A DNA stretch of 5,484 nucleotides, from positions 1 to 5,484 of the forward strand of contig SVHQ01000075.1 in the NCBI GenBank assembly GCA_015055785.1. Reading direction: 5' to 3'. The DNA is from Clostridiales bacterium (GTDB taxonomy: Bacteria; Bacillota_A; Clostridia; Christensenellales; Borkfalkiaceae). The notes beneath the pieces are model-generated. The model saw only the letters and a program-made list of their open reading frames with translations, searched no databases and was not told the origin of the DNA. A program made the translations under genes and the position numbers. Below are positions 1 through 5,484 of the stretch, one piece after another (positions within the stretch are counted from its first letter, which is position 1; each line of letters starts with the position of its first letter).

Positions 1-863
1 GAAACGTGATCTACGTCAAGAGGGCTGGGAAGGAAGTTGATAACGGCGTCAAGAAGGAACTGAACGCCTTTGTTCTTATAGGAAGAACCGCAGAGCATGG
101 GAATAGCTTCCATATTAAGACAACGTGCACGAAGACCGAAAATAATTTCTTCTGCGGACAAATCGCCATTTTCGAAGAATTTTTCCATCAATTCATCACT
201 TGCAGAGGCAGCTTCTTCTACCAATTTTGCTCTGTATTCGTTTACAACGTCCATCATATCGGCAGGAATGGGTTCCTTACGGAAATCCTTACCAAGGTCG
301 TCATAGTAAACTTCTGCTTCCATGTGGATAAGGTCAACGATACCTCTGAAGGAATCTTCCTTACCAATGGGCAATTCGATGGGTACGGGATTTGCACCCA
401 ATCTTTCACGGATCATGTTTTCAACACGGAAATAGTCCGCGCCGTTGATGTCCATTTTATTAACGTATGCAATACGGGGAACTTTATAGTTGTCAGCCTG
501 TCTCCAAACGGTTTCAGACTGAGGTTCTACACCACCCTTTGCACAGAACGTTGCAACAGCACCATCCAATACACGGAGCGAACGTTCAACTTCTACGGTG
601 AAGTCAACGTGGCCCGGGGTATCGATAATGTTAAAGCGGTGACCTTTCCAGATACACGTCGTTGCAGCAGACGTAATCGTAATACCACGTTCTTGTTCTT
701 GAGCCATCCAGTCCATTACAGCGGTACCTTCATGGGTATCACCAATCTTATGGGTCTTACCGGTATAGAACAAAATACGTTCAGTCGTTGTCGTCTTACC
801 TGCGTCGATATGTGCCATAATACCAAAGTTTCTGGTATGGAGCAAATCGTATTCTCTAGCCAT
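1..863 (-). CDS. fusA: Translation elongation factor G, N-terminal 287 residues (3' end outside window)
   Basis: EF-G is the cytoplasmic GTPase that drives tRNA-mRNA translocation on the ribosome and, with RRF, ribosome recycling. Translating the minus strand from the ATG at 863 gives an open frame to the window edge, beginning [20 protein letters not shown]. All G motifs are visible: G1 AHIDAGKT (17-24), switch I/G2 RGITI (59-63), G3 DTPGH (81-85), G4 NKMD (135-138) and a G5-like CGSS (258-261). Residues after about 150 match the G' insert. The full protein is usually about 690-700 residues, so roughly 40% is present. The gene starts 12 nt after the rpsG stop. Its SD (GAGAGG, 870-875) abuts that stop codon, so it is co-transcribed and probably translationally coupled with rpsG. 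Nothing suggests a paralogue such as a Tet(M)-type protection protein: the spacing and str-operon position are those of canonical fusA. A tuf gene may follow outside the window. Confidence 0.97.
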   Translation of the reverse strand, partial: MAREYDLLHTRNFGIMAHIDAGKTTTTERILFYTGKTHKIGDTHEGTAVMDWMAQEQERGITITSAATTCIWKGHRFNIIDTPGHVDFTVEVERSLRVLDGAVATFCAKGGVEPQSETVWRQADNYKVPRIAYVNKMDINGADYFRVENMIRERLGANPVPIELPIGKEDSFRGIVDLIHMEAEVYYDDLGKDFRKEPIPADMMDVVNEYRAKLVEEAASASDELMEKFFENGDLSAEEIIFGLRARCLNMEAIPMLCGSSYKNKGVQFLLDAVINFLPSPLDVDHV

Positions 864-875
864 AGTCTACCTCTC

Positions 876-1346
876 TTAGAATCTGAAATGAGCGAATGCT
901 TTATTCGCTTCAGCCATTCTATGCGTATCTTCTTTCTTCTTAACAGAACCACCGGTGTTGTTGTAAGCATCCATCAATTCCGCAGCAAGTCTCTTAGACA
1001 TTTCTCTTTCGCTTCTCTTTCTCGTGTTGATAACGAGCCAACGGATTGCAAGAGTTTGGCGTCTTTCAGGTCTGATTTCGATAGGAACTTGATAGTTAGC
1101 ACCACCCACACGGCGAGCTTTTACTTCAACTACAGGCATAACGTTTTCCATAGCCTGCTTGAAAATTTCCATGGGATCCATATCCAACTTTTCACCCATG
1201 ATTTTAAATGCGTCATAAACGATCGTCTGCGCCGTACCTTTCTTACCGTCAAGCATAATTTGATTGATAAGTTTGGTTACAACTTTGCTTCCATACATAG
1301 GATCGGGCAGAACGTCTCTCTTAGGGACATTACCTCTTCTAGGCAT
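876..1346 (-). CDS. rpsG: 30S ribosomal protein S7
   Basis: S7 (uS7) is a primary 16S rRNA-binding protein that nucleates assembly of the 30S head and lines the E-site/mRNA exit region. The product is 156 residues, the usual bacterial length. It starts [10 protein letters not shown], carries the conserved [13 protein letters not shown] stretch (76-88), and ends with the typical [15 protein letters not shown] tail (142-156). The ATG at 1346 is fixed by a strong SD (AAAGGAGG, 1356-1363) and by the family N-terminus. It is the second gene of the str operon, 12 nt upstream of fusA. The gap to rpsL (292 nt) is much longer than usual and full of inverted repeats (separate entry). In E. coli, S7 represses its own operon by binding the rpsL-rpsG intercistronic RNA, so this gap is the natural place to look for similar control here. 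That link is inference. Confidence 0.98.
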   Translation of the reverse strand: MPRRGNVPKRDVLPDPMYGSKVVTKLINQIMLDGKKGTAQTIVYDAFKIMGEKLDMDPMEIFKQAMENVMPVVEVKARRVGGANYQVPIEIRPERRQTLAIRWLVINTRKRSEREMSKRLAAELMDAYNNTGGSVKKKEDTHRMAEANKAFAHFRF

Positions 1347-1638
1347 AGTTTTTATCCTCCTTTAAATAATTTTGATAAGGGCATTACCCTTCAGTACAGC
1401 TATCGCGCTTTTCCAAAATATTAAAAAGTGCGAATCTTCTGCAACCTTAGTTGCATACTGCCTACTTTTATTCGGGGCTTTTTGAGCTATATTCCGATTG
1501 CAAGTAGGTCTTTTGCGTTTTGGTTTCTTAGTCTTAAAACGCAACCGACTTTCGGGTGTTTTCAGAGTTCCCGTACCTCTTTGAAAGTAAATACTTTCTC
1601 TCTTGACTGTTTGCGTATTTTTCTACGCAATACGAGCC
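1347..1638 (-). promoter_or_regulatory. Long hairpin-rich rpsL-rpsG intercistronic region (candidate regulatory RNA)
   Basis: This 292-nt gap holds no convincing gene but has seven local inverted repeats, all seen directly. In transcript order they are: 1611-1630 (7-bp arms TTGCGTA/TACGCAA, 6-nt loop); 1583-1598 (GAAAGTA/TACTTTC, very tight loop); 1545-1555 (CCGA/TCGG); 1513-1544 (9-bp arms TTGCGTTTT/AAAACGCAA, 14-nt loop); 1461-1508 (7-bp CCTACTT/AAGTAGG with an inner 4-bp TCGG/CCGA stem); 1440-1455 (6-bp TGCAAC/GTTGCA, 4-nt loop); and 1377-1391 (5-bp AAGGG/CCCTT). The central three are nearly back to back. None is followed by a U-tract, so they are not intrinsic terminators. The region ends in the rpsG SD. 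In E. coli the equivalent, shorter spacer contains the S7 operator. A comparable role here is a guess. It could also hold processing sites that separate the rpsL and rpsG-fusA messages. Confidence 0.5.
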
Positions 1639-2013
1639 TTACGCCTTAGGACGTTTAGCACCGTACTTGGAACGGGACTGCTTACGCTTTGCAACACCTG
1701 CGGTGTCAAGAGCGCCACGTACGATATGGTAACGTACACCGGGCAAGTCCTTAACACGTCCGCCTCTAATCAAAACGGAGCTGTGTTCTTGAAGGTTGTG
1801 ACCTTCACCGGGAATGTAAACCGTACCTTCCTGCTTGTTGGTAAGACGCACACGAGCGATCTTACGCATAGCGGAGTTAGGCTTCTTAGGAGAAGTCGTG
1901 GTAACGGACAAACAAACGCCGCGCTTCTGAGGGCAGTTATCCAAAATAGGGCTCTTGGATTTGTAGGTGAGCTGCTCTCTGCCTTTTTTGATAAGCTGAT
2001 TAATTGTAGGCAT
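1639..2013 (-). CDS. rpsL: 30S ribosomal protein S12
   Basis: S12 (uS12) sits at the 30S-50S interface beside the decoding centre and controls tRNA selection accuracy. The product is 124 residues, the same length as in E. coli. Conserved stretches include CPQKRGVC (27-34), [10 protein letters not shown] (42-51), [10 protein letters not shown] (69-78), [14 protein letters not shown] (83-96) and the basic C-terminus [11 protein letters not shown]. The residues whose mutation gives streptomycin resistance or dependence are the sensitive type (K43, K88), and D89, the residue methylthiolated by RimO in E. coli, is present. The start is the ATG at 2013: an AAGGAGGT SD lies 7 nt upstream, and PTINQL is the family N-terminus. 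An in-frame TTG at 2055 would add 14 residues unlike any S12 and is not used. It is the first gene of the str operon, behind its own promoter and a structured leader. Confidence 0.98.
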   Translation of the reverse strand: MPTINQLIKKGREQLTYKSKSPILDNCPQKRGVCLSVTTTSPKKPNSAMRKIARVRLTNKQEGTVYIPGEGHNLQEHSSVLIRGGRVKDLPGVRYHIVRGALDTAGVAKRKQSRSKYGAKRPKA

Positions 2014-2160
2014 GTATTTGACCTCCTTGTAAAAAATTTGGAATATATTTCTCAAAAGTTGCCCTTATCGCAACTTTAAAGAAAGCAAATTAAGTTTGTG
2101 TGGCTTGTCCGATAAAAATCGGTCATTAGGGCATAATATCCCCTACCAAACGCCACAGCG
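2014..2160 (-). promoter_or_regulatory. Structured 5' leader of the str operon mRNA
   Basis: The untranslated leader of about 147 nt between the predicted start point (near 2160) and the rpsL ATG contains ordered pairings. A closing stem P1 (TGTGGC 2157-2152 with GCCACA 2104-2099) begins only 2-3 nt from the predicted 5' end. It encloses two hairpins: P2 (TAGGG/CCCTA, 2127-2145, 9-nt loop) and P3 (CCGAT/ATCGG with a UUUU loop, 2109-2122), giving a three-way junction. A competing 5-bp pairing, GTTTG (2151-2147) with CAAAC (2098-2094), crosses P1. Further down, P4 (8-bp AAAGTTGC/GCAACTTT, 7-nt loop, 2055-2077) lies about 27 nt before the SD. P4 has no proper U-tract, so it is not a clear terminator. 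Ribosomal protein operons in Firmicutes often carry autoregulatory leaders of this general architecture. I do not recognise this one as a named Rfam family. Confidence 0.6.
2021..2028 (-). promoter_or_regulatory. rpsL Shine-Dalgarno site
   Basis: The minus strand reads AAGGAGGT, fully complementary to the anti-SD of 16S rRNA, with a 7-nt spacer to the ATG at 2013. It decides the start in favour of the 124-residue S12 over the upstream TTG at 2055. Confidence 0.93.
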
Positions 2161-2166
2161 AATTTT

Positions 2167-2195
2167 ATTTTAACACTTTTCTTCCCTTTTGTCAA
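2167..2195 (-). promoter_or_regulatory. Strong sigma-A promoter of the str operon
   Basis: On the minus strand a perfect -35 TTGACA (2195-2190) is separated by 17 bp from a -10 TAAAAT (2172-2167) preceded by an extended -10 TG (TGT just upstream). The predicted start is near 2160. A/T tracts at 2211-2230, upstream of the -35, resemble an UP element, as expected for a highly expressed ribosomal protein operon. It lies directly after the valS terminator, so rpsL-rpsG-fusA is transcribed independently of valS. A 12-bp palindrome overlaps the -35 (separate entry). Confidence 0.88.
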
Positions 2196-2203
2196 ACGTT
2201 TGA
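2192..2203. repeat. Perfect 12-bp palindrome over the str promoter -35
   Basis: TCAAACGTTTGA is a perfect palindrome that overlaps four bases of the -35 hexamer and extends upstream of it. A protein bound here would block RNA polymerase, so it could be an operator. It may equally be chance in AT-rich DNA; no matching regulator is known from this window. Confidence 0.4.
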
Positions 2204-2240
2204 ACGAACTTTTTTTAAATTTTTTATCATTCTATCTTAC

Positions 2241-2274
2241 AAAAAACAATAGACAGGTTTTTTCCTGCCTATTG
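2241..2274 (-). terminator. Intrinsic terminator of valS
   Basis: Ten nt after the valS stop, the minus strand forms an 11-bp stem (CAATAGGCAGG with CCTGTCTATTG, one internal G-U pair) with a six-A loop, followed at once by six T residues. This is a textbook rho-independent terminator. The opposite strand lacks a comparable U-tract, so it acts in the valS direction and separates valS from the str operon. Confidence 0.95.
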
Positions 2275-2283
2275 CTGATTTTA

Positions 2284-4905
2284 TTATAAACTTTCTAACT
2301 GTGCAACGCACTTTTCTTTCATGTCTTGATATTTTGCCAATTTTTCCTTTTCAGCATCTACCAATTTTGCAGGCGCTTTGGAAACGAAGCTTTCATTCTT
2401 TAATTTCCCTTCCGCACGCGCAATTTCACTGTCGATACGTTCAATTTCTGCCATCAAACGCGCTTTTTCCTTTTCAATATCTACAAGCTCGCCTAAAGGT
2501 ACGTAAATTTGTGCAATCTCCGTAACCGACGAAACCGTCTTACCGTTTACGTCAGCAGAACTTTCCACGAAATTGAGCGCACTCGCACCAGAAAGTTTCA
2601 TGATACAATCCTTATTTACTTGGATTAAACGTTTGCTTTCCGTAACGATATTCAATTCTACTTTCTTGGAAGGAGGACATTCCGCATCTTTCTTCATAGC
2701 ACGAACAGCCTTGATGATTTCCATAACGCCTTCAAACGCCTTAGCTTCTTTCTTATACGCCATCTTTGCGTTATATCTGGGGAAATCCGCAATCATGATG
2801 CTACCCTTTGTATTAGGCAGATTTGCGTAAATTTCTTCCGTAACGAAAGGAATAAAGGGATGCAACAATTTAAGCGCATTTTCCAAGACAAAACAAAGCA
2901 CCGCCAAAGCGTCCGTCTTTCTGCCCTCGTCCTCACCATAAAGTGCGGGTTTGCAAAGTTCGATATACCAATCACAGAAATTATCCCAAACAAAATCGGT
3001 AACCAAATCGCTTGCAACACCCATTTCATATTTATTAAGGTCGGTGGTTGTTTCACGGATACAGTTTTGCAATTTTGCAATAATCCATTTATCTGCAGGC
3101 GCAAGTTTCACCTTATCAATGGACGGAATTTCTTTTCCCTCGGCATTCATCAATACAAAACGAGCTGCATTCCATAATTTATTAATAAAGTTACGGCAAG
3201 ATTCCACTTTCGCATCCGAATAACGCGTATCGTTACCAGGCGCAACACCCGTCAACAACGACAAACGTAAAGAGTCTGCGCCGTATTTTTCAATAACTTC
3301 CAACGGATCGATGCCATTACCGAGCGATTTACTCATTTTTCTGCCCTGCTCATCACGAATAATACCGTGAATAAGCACGTCGTGGAAAGGTACTTTACCT
3401 GTGTGTTCAATACCTGAGAAAATCATTCTTGCAACCCAGAAGAAGATGATATCATACCCCGTTACCAATACGTCCGTGGGATAGAAATAATCGTAATCTG
3501 CCGTCTTTTCGGGATAGCCAAGTGTCGAGAAAGGCCAAAGTGCTGAAGAGAACCACGTATCCAATACATCTTCATCTTGATGAATATTATGGCTACCGCA
3601 TTGAGGACAATGGGTGGGATCTTCCTTTTCGCAAATTACCTTTCCGCAATCCTTGCAATACCATACGGGAATACGGTGTCCCCACCAAAGCTGACGGGAA
3701 ATACACCAATCACGCACGTTTTCCATCCAATTATAATAAATTTTCGAAAAACGTTCGGGAACAAATTTAACTTTATTCTTCATAACCGCGTTGATTGCAG
3801 GTTTTGCGAGCGGTTCCATTTTTACAAACCATTGTTTGGAAACAATCGGTTCCACCGTCGAATGACAACGGTAACAATGCCCTACGTTGTGAGTATGCGC
3901 TTCGATTTTTACAAGATAGCCTTGTGCTTGCAAATCGCTTACAATCTTCTTTCTTGCGTCATATCTATCCAAGCCTTGATATTCCCCTGCAAGTTCGTTC
4001 ATCGAACCATCATCGTTCATCACGCGAATTACGGGTAAGTTATGACGTTTACCGACTTCGAAGTCATTGGGGTCATGCGCGGGCGTAATCTTAACGCAAC
4101 CCGTACCAAAAGCAGGATCTACGTATTCGTCTGCAACTACGGGAATTTCCCTGCCCGTCAAAGGCAAAATCAACGTTTTGCCTACGATAGATTGATAGCG
4201 TTCGTCATCAGGATGCACAGCAACAGCCGTATCCCCAAGCATGGTTTCAGGACGCGTCGTAGCCACAACAACTTCCGATTTACCATCCGCCGTAGGATAG
4301 CGCAAATGCCAGAAATGTCCACTCTCTTCCGCGTATTCCACTTCCGCATCCGAAAGCGCAGTTTTACAGCAAGGACACCAGTTGATAATACGGTCGCCTT
4401 GATAAATTAAACCTTTGTTATAGAGATTTACGAACACTTCACGTACGGCACGAGAACATTTTTCATCCATAGTGAATGCTTGGCGCGACCAATCGCAAGA
4501 CGTACCCATTTTGCGTTGTTGCTGCATAATACGATTGCCGTATTGTTCTTTCCAATCCCACGCACGGACAAGGAAACCATCACGACCGATATCCGCTTTC
4601 GTAATGCCTTCCGCTTTCATTTTTTCGACAATTTTTACTTCCGTTGCAATCGAAGCATGGTCGCACCCAGGAAGCCATAACGCTGCATAACCCTGCATTC
4701 TCTTAAAACGAATGAGCGTATCTTGCAACGTAGCATCCATTGCATGCCCCATGTGTAACTGTCCCGTGATATTGGGAGGTGGCATCATAATGGTAAACGG
4801 CACTTTGTCTGCATCGATTTCCGCGCGGAAATATCCCGATTCTTCCCAATCGGCATAAATTCTGTCTTCAAAATCTTTAGGGTTGTACGTCTTTTGCATT
4901 TCCAT
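2284..4905 (-). CDS. valS: Valyl-tRNA synthetase
   Basis: This class Ia synthetase charges tRNA-Val using ATP and hydrolyses mischarged Thr-tRNA-Val. It has 873 residues, normal for bacteria. The catalytic signatures are [13 protein letters not shown] (42-54, HIGH motif at 51-54) and KMSKS (523-527). The CP1 editing domain shows ATTRPET (215-221) and [11 protein letters not shown] (271-281). R218, K272, T274, D278 and D281 fall at a constant offset from the editing-pocket residues described for Thermus ValRS. Cysteine pairs at 344/347, 417/420 and 433/436, plus a CPCC at 177-180, suggest zinc knuckles. DTWFSS (449-454) is present. The anticodon-binding domain spans about 600-750, and the last 65 or so residues are the charged ValRS C-terminal coiled-coil arm. 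The start at 4905 has an AGAGG SD 9 nt upstream; the ATG at 4899 would be 15 nt away. The gene is monocistronic: its own promoter lies upstream and an intrinsic terminator follows. Confidence 0.98.
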   Translation of the reverse strand: MEMQKTYNPKDFEDRIYADWEESGYFRAEIDADKVPFTIMMPPPNITGQLHMGHAMDATLQDTLIRFKRMQGYAALWLPGCDHASIATEVKIVEKMKAEGITKADIGRDGFLVRAWDWKEQYGNRIMQQQRKMGTSCDWSRQAFTMDEKCSRAVREVFVNLYNKGLIYQGDRIINWCPCCKTALSDAEVEYAEESGHFWHLRYPTADGKSEVVVATTRPETMLGDTAVAVHPDDERYQSIVGKTLILPLTGREIPVVADEYVDPAFGTGCVKITPAHDPNDFEVGKRHNLPVIRVMNDDGSMNELAGEYQGLDRYDARKKIVSDLQAQGYLVKIEAHTHNVGHCYRCHSTVEPIVSKQWFVKMEPLAKPAINAVMKNKVKFVPERFSKIYYNWMENVRDWCISRQLWWGHRIPVWYCKDCGKVICEKEDPTHCPQCGSHNIHQDEDVLDTWFSSALWPFSTLGYPEKTADYDYFYPTDVLVTGYDIIFFWVARMIFSGIEHTGKVPFHDVLIHGIIRDEQGRKMSKSLGNGIDPLEVIEKYGADSLRLSLLTGVAPGNDTRYSDAKVESCRNFINKLWNAARFVLMNAEGKEIPSIDKVKLAPADKWIIAKLQNCIRETTTDLNKYEMGVASDLVTDFVWDNFCDWYIELCKPALYGEDEGRKTDALAVLCFVLENALKLLHPFIPFVTEEIYANLPNTKGSIMIADFPRYNAKMAYKKEAKAFEGVMEIIKAVRAMKKDAECPPSKKVELNIVTESKRLIQVNKDCIMKLSGASALNFVESSADVNGKTVSSVTEIAQIYVPLGELVDIEKEKARLMAEIERIDSEIARAEGKLKNESFVSKAPAKLVDAEKEKLAKYQDMKEKCVAQLESL

Positions 4906-4998
4906 ATCTAAAAACCTCTATTTGTGGTATTTCTTCTTACTGCACCTCGCTATTGCTTAAAAAATGGCGTTAAACCGCTATTTTAATTTCAGCATAGC
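4906..4998 (-). promoter_or_regulatory. Short valS leader without a recognisable T-box
   Basis: About 93 nt lie between the predicted valS start point (near 4998) and the ATG. That is too short for a standard T-box leader, and I see neither the conserved T-box sequence nor a terminator/antiterminator pair. There is one weak hairpin at 4961-4984 (AAAATAGCG with CGCCATTTT, one A-C mismatch in the mRNA) running into six U residues, which might be a poor attenuator. A second AATAGCG copy (4954-4948) could compete for the same CGCCATT strand. The SD AGAGG is at 4915-4919. Confidence 0.4.
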
Positions 4999-5004
4999 CT
5001 ATCC

Positions 5005-5033
5005 ATTATAGTACTTTTATTTTTAATTGTCAA
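5005..5033 (-). promoter_or_regulatory. Consensus sigma-A promoter of valS
   Basis: The minus strand has TTGACA (5033-5028), a 17-bp spacer and TATAAT (5010-5005), matching both consensus hexamers exactly. The predicted start is near 4998-4999 (G). The -35 hexamer overlaps the -35-like element of the divergent lipoprotein promoter on the plus strand. Confidence 0.92.
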
Positions 5034-5056
5034 ATATAAATGCGCGCACATATAAT
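5027..5056 (+). promoter_or_regulatory. Probable sigma-A promoter of the lipoprotein gene
   Basis: The plus strand has TTGTCA (5027-5032, five of six matches to TTGACA), an 18-bp spacer and a perfect TATAAT (5051-5056). This predicts a start near 5062-5063 and a leader of about 35 nt before the ATG at 5098. The -35 is the complement of the valS -35, offset by one base. The surrounding DNA is very AT-rich, so a chance TATAAT is possible. An 8-bp GC palindrome, TGCGCGCA (5041-5048), sits in the spacer and could be an operator. Confidence 0.55.
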
Positions 5057-5082
5057 ATATTATTCTAAAAAATTTTTTATTT

Positions 5083-5086
5083 GGAG
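5083..5086 (+). promoter_or_regulatory. Ribosome binding site of the lipoprotein gene, between two ATGs
   Basis: GGAG lies 4 nt before an out-of-frame ATG at 5091 and 11 nt before the real start at 5098; neither spacing is ideal. The 5091 frame ends after 30 codons at 5183 and encodes nothing recognisable. The 5098 start is preferred because it yields a lipoprotein signal peptide and is the first ATG after an in-frame TGA at 5092. Confidence 0.6.
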
Positions 5087-5097
5087 ATTGATGAATC

Positions 5098-5484
5098 ATG
5101 AACAAAATTATAAAATTCCTTTGCGGCATTTTCATAACCTGCTTTACTTTTCTCCCCCTCTCGGCATGCCAAAAAAAGAATGAAACAGACGTAACTACTT
5201 TAAAAATTAATGAAGTGACCCATTCCGTCTTTTATGCTCCTTTATATCTCGCCGATTCGTTGGGATATTTTGCAGAAGAAAAAATCCAAATAGAACTCAC
5301 CAACGGTGGGGGCGCGGATAAAGTTATGTCTGCCGTGCTTTCAGGCGATTCCGATATCGGTTTTTGCGGTCCCGAAGCCGCTTTATACGTTCTTGTAGGC
5401 GGTTCCTCCGACGTCCCTACGGTATTTGGGCAATTGACCAAACGTGACGGTTCTTTCCTCGTTTCACGAAAACCCGAGCCTAAT
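5098..5484 (+). CDS. ABC importer substrate-binding lipoprotein, NMT1/SsuA/ThiY-like, N-terminal 129 residues (3' end outside window)
   Basis: This is the extracellular, membrane-anchored binding protein of an ABC uptake system. Proteins of this fold bind small organic ligands such as sulfonates, taurine, nitrate or thiamine pyrimidine precursors; the ligand cannot be told from this fragment. Residues 1-24 form a lipoprotein signal peptide: a lysine near the N-terminus, a hydrophobic core, and lipobox LSAC with Cys24 as the lipidated residue. A short polar linker follows, then the start of the periplasmic-binding domain: INEVTHSVFYAPLYLADSLGYF (37-58), where the protein faces its ligand in this family, NGGGADKVMSAVLSGDSDIGF (69-89) and GPEAALYV (91-98). 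About 300-350 residues is usual, so roughly 40% is present. It is divergent from valS. Permease and ATPase genes would be expected downstream, outside the window. The start is the first ATG after an in-frame stop at 5092-5094. Confidence 0.88.
   Translation, partial: MNKIIKFLCGIFITCFTFLPLSACQKKNETDVTTLKINEVTHSVFYAPLYLADSLGYFAEEKIQIELTNGGGADKVMSAVLSGDSDIGFCGPEAALYVLVGGSSDVPTVFGQLTKRDGSFLVSRKPEPN

Noticed and set aside
6..1424. A 472-codon open frame on the plus strand across fusA, rpsG and the start of the intercistronic gap
   Set aside because: It is the antisense shadow of fusA and rpsG; the protein is low-complexity in character with no recognisable domain, and no plus-strand promoter or SD supports it.
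1362..1544. A 60-codon lysine/arginine-rich frame between rpsL and rpsG (starting MRFKTKKPKRKRP if the TTG initiates)
   Set aside because: It needs a TTG start with no good SD, its first bases are an arm of a 9-bp hairpin, and it overlaps three other inverted repeats. It matches no ribosomal or other family I know. Conservation as protein in relatives would reopen it.
1735..1887. Streptomycin-resistance substitutions in S12
   Set aside because: Lys43 and Lys88 and their surroundings are the sensitive wild-type residues.
1639..2055. A longer S12 starting at the TTG at 2055
   Set aside because: The extra 14 residues match no S12 family member, and the strong AAGGAGGT SD sits inside them, correctly spaced for the ATG at 2013.
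2055..2077. The P4 hairpin as a transcription terminator or attenuator
   Set aside because: The 8-bp stem is good, but only one or two U residues follow beyond the stem before G and A, so it does not fit an intrinsic terminator.
1603..2079. A 158-codon plus-strand frame opposite rpsL
   Set aside because: It is an antisense shadow of a certain ribosomal protein gene, without its own signals.
2793..3104. A 103-codon minus-strand frame and several plus-strand frames within valS
   Set aside because: They are out-of-frame or antisense shadows of the intact 873-residue ValRS.
4906..5097. A T-box riboswitch before valS
   Set aside because: No conserved T-box sequence, no specifier stem and no strong terminator/antiterminator pair can be found, and the leader is too short.

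Overview
The window looks like chromosomal DNA from a low-GC Gram-positive bacterium, most likely a member of the Clostridia (Bacillota). The evidence is the AT-rich intergenic DNA, strong AAGGAGG-type Shine-Dalgarno sites, consensus TTGACA/TATAAT promoters, and an EF-G, S7, S12 and ValRS of Firmicutes type. The order or species cannot be fixed from sequence reading alone.

Layout, right to left on the minus strand: valS (valyl-tRNA synthetase, 2284-4905) has its own consensus promoter (5005-5033), a short leader and a textbook intrinsic terminator (2241-2274). After it comes a second strong promoter (2167-2195) that drives the str operon: a structured leader of about 147 nt, rpsL (S12, 1639-2013), a 292-nt hairpin-rich gap, rpsG (S7, 876-1346), a 12-nt gap, and fusA (EF-G, 1-863), which runs off the left edge. 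At the right edge, on the plus strand and divergent from valS, is the 5' part of a lipoprotein substrate-binding protein of an ABC importer (5098-5484, NMT1/SsuA/ThiY-like). Its predicted promoter shares its -35 region with the valS promoter.

Functionally this is a translation block: one tRNA-charging enzyme, two small-subunit proteins and the translocation GTPase. It abuts a nutrient-uptake gene whose partners lie outside the window. All the proteins look intact and ordinary. No mobile element, CRISPR array, tRNA, rRNA or defence gene is visible.

The points of interest are in the non-coding DNA. The rpsL leader can form a three-way junction starting within a few bases of the predicted transcription start, and it has a competing pairing. 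The unusually long rpsL-rpsG gap has seven local inverted repeats and is a candidate autoregulatory RNA. The valS and lipoprotein promoters appear mutually exclusive. valS lacks the T-box leader common in Firmicutes. I found no clear evidence of an entirely new protein system.
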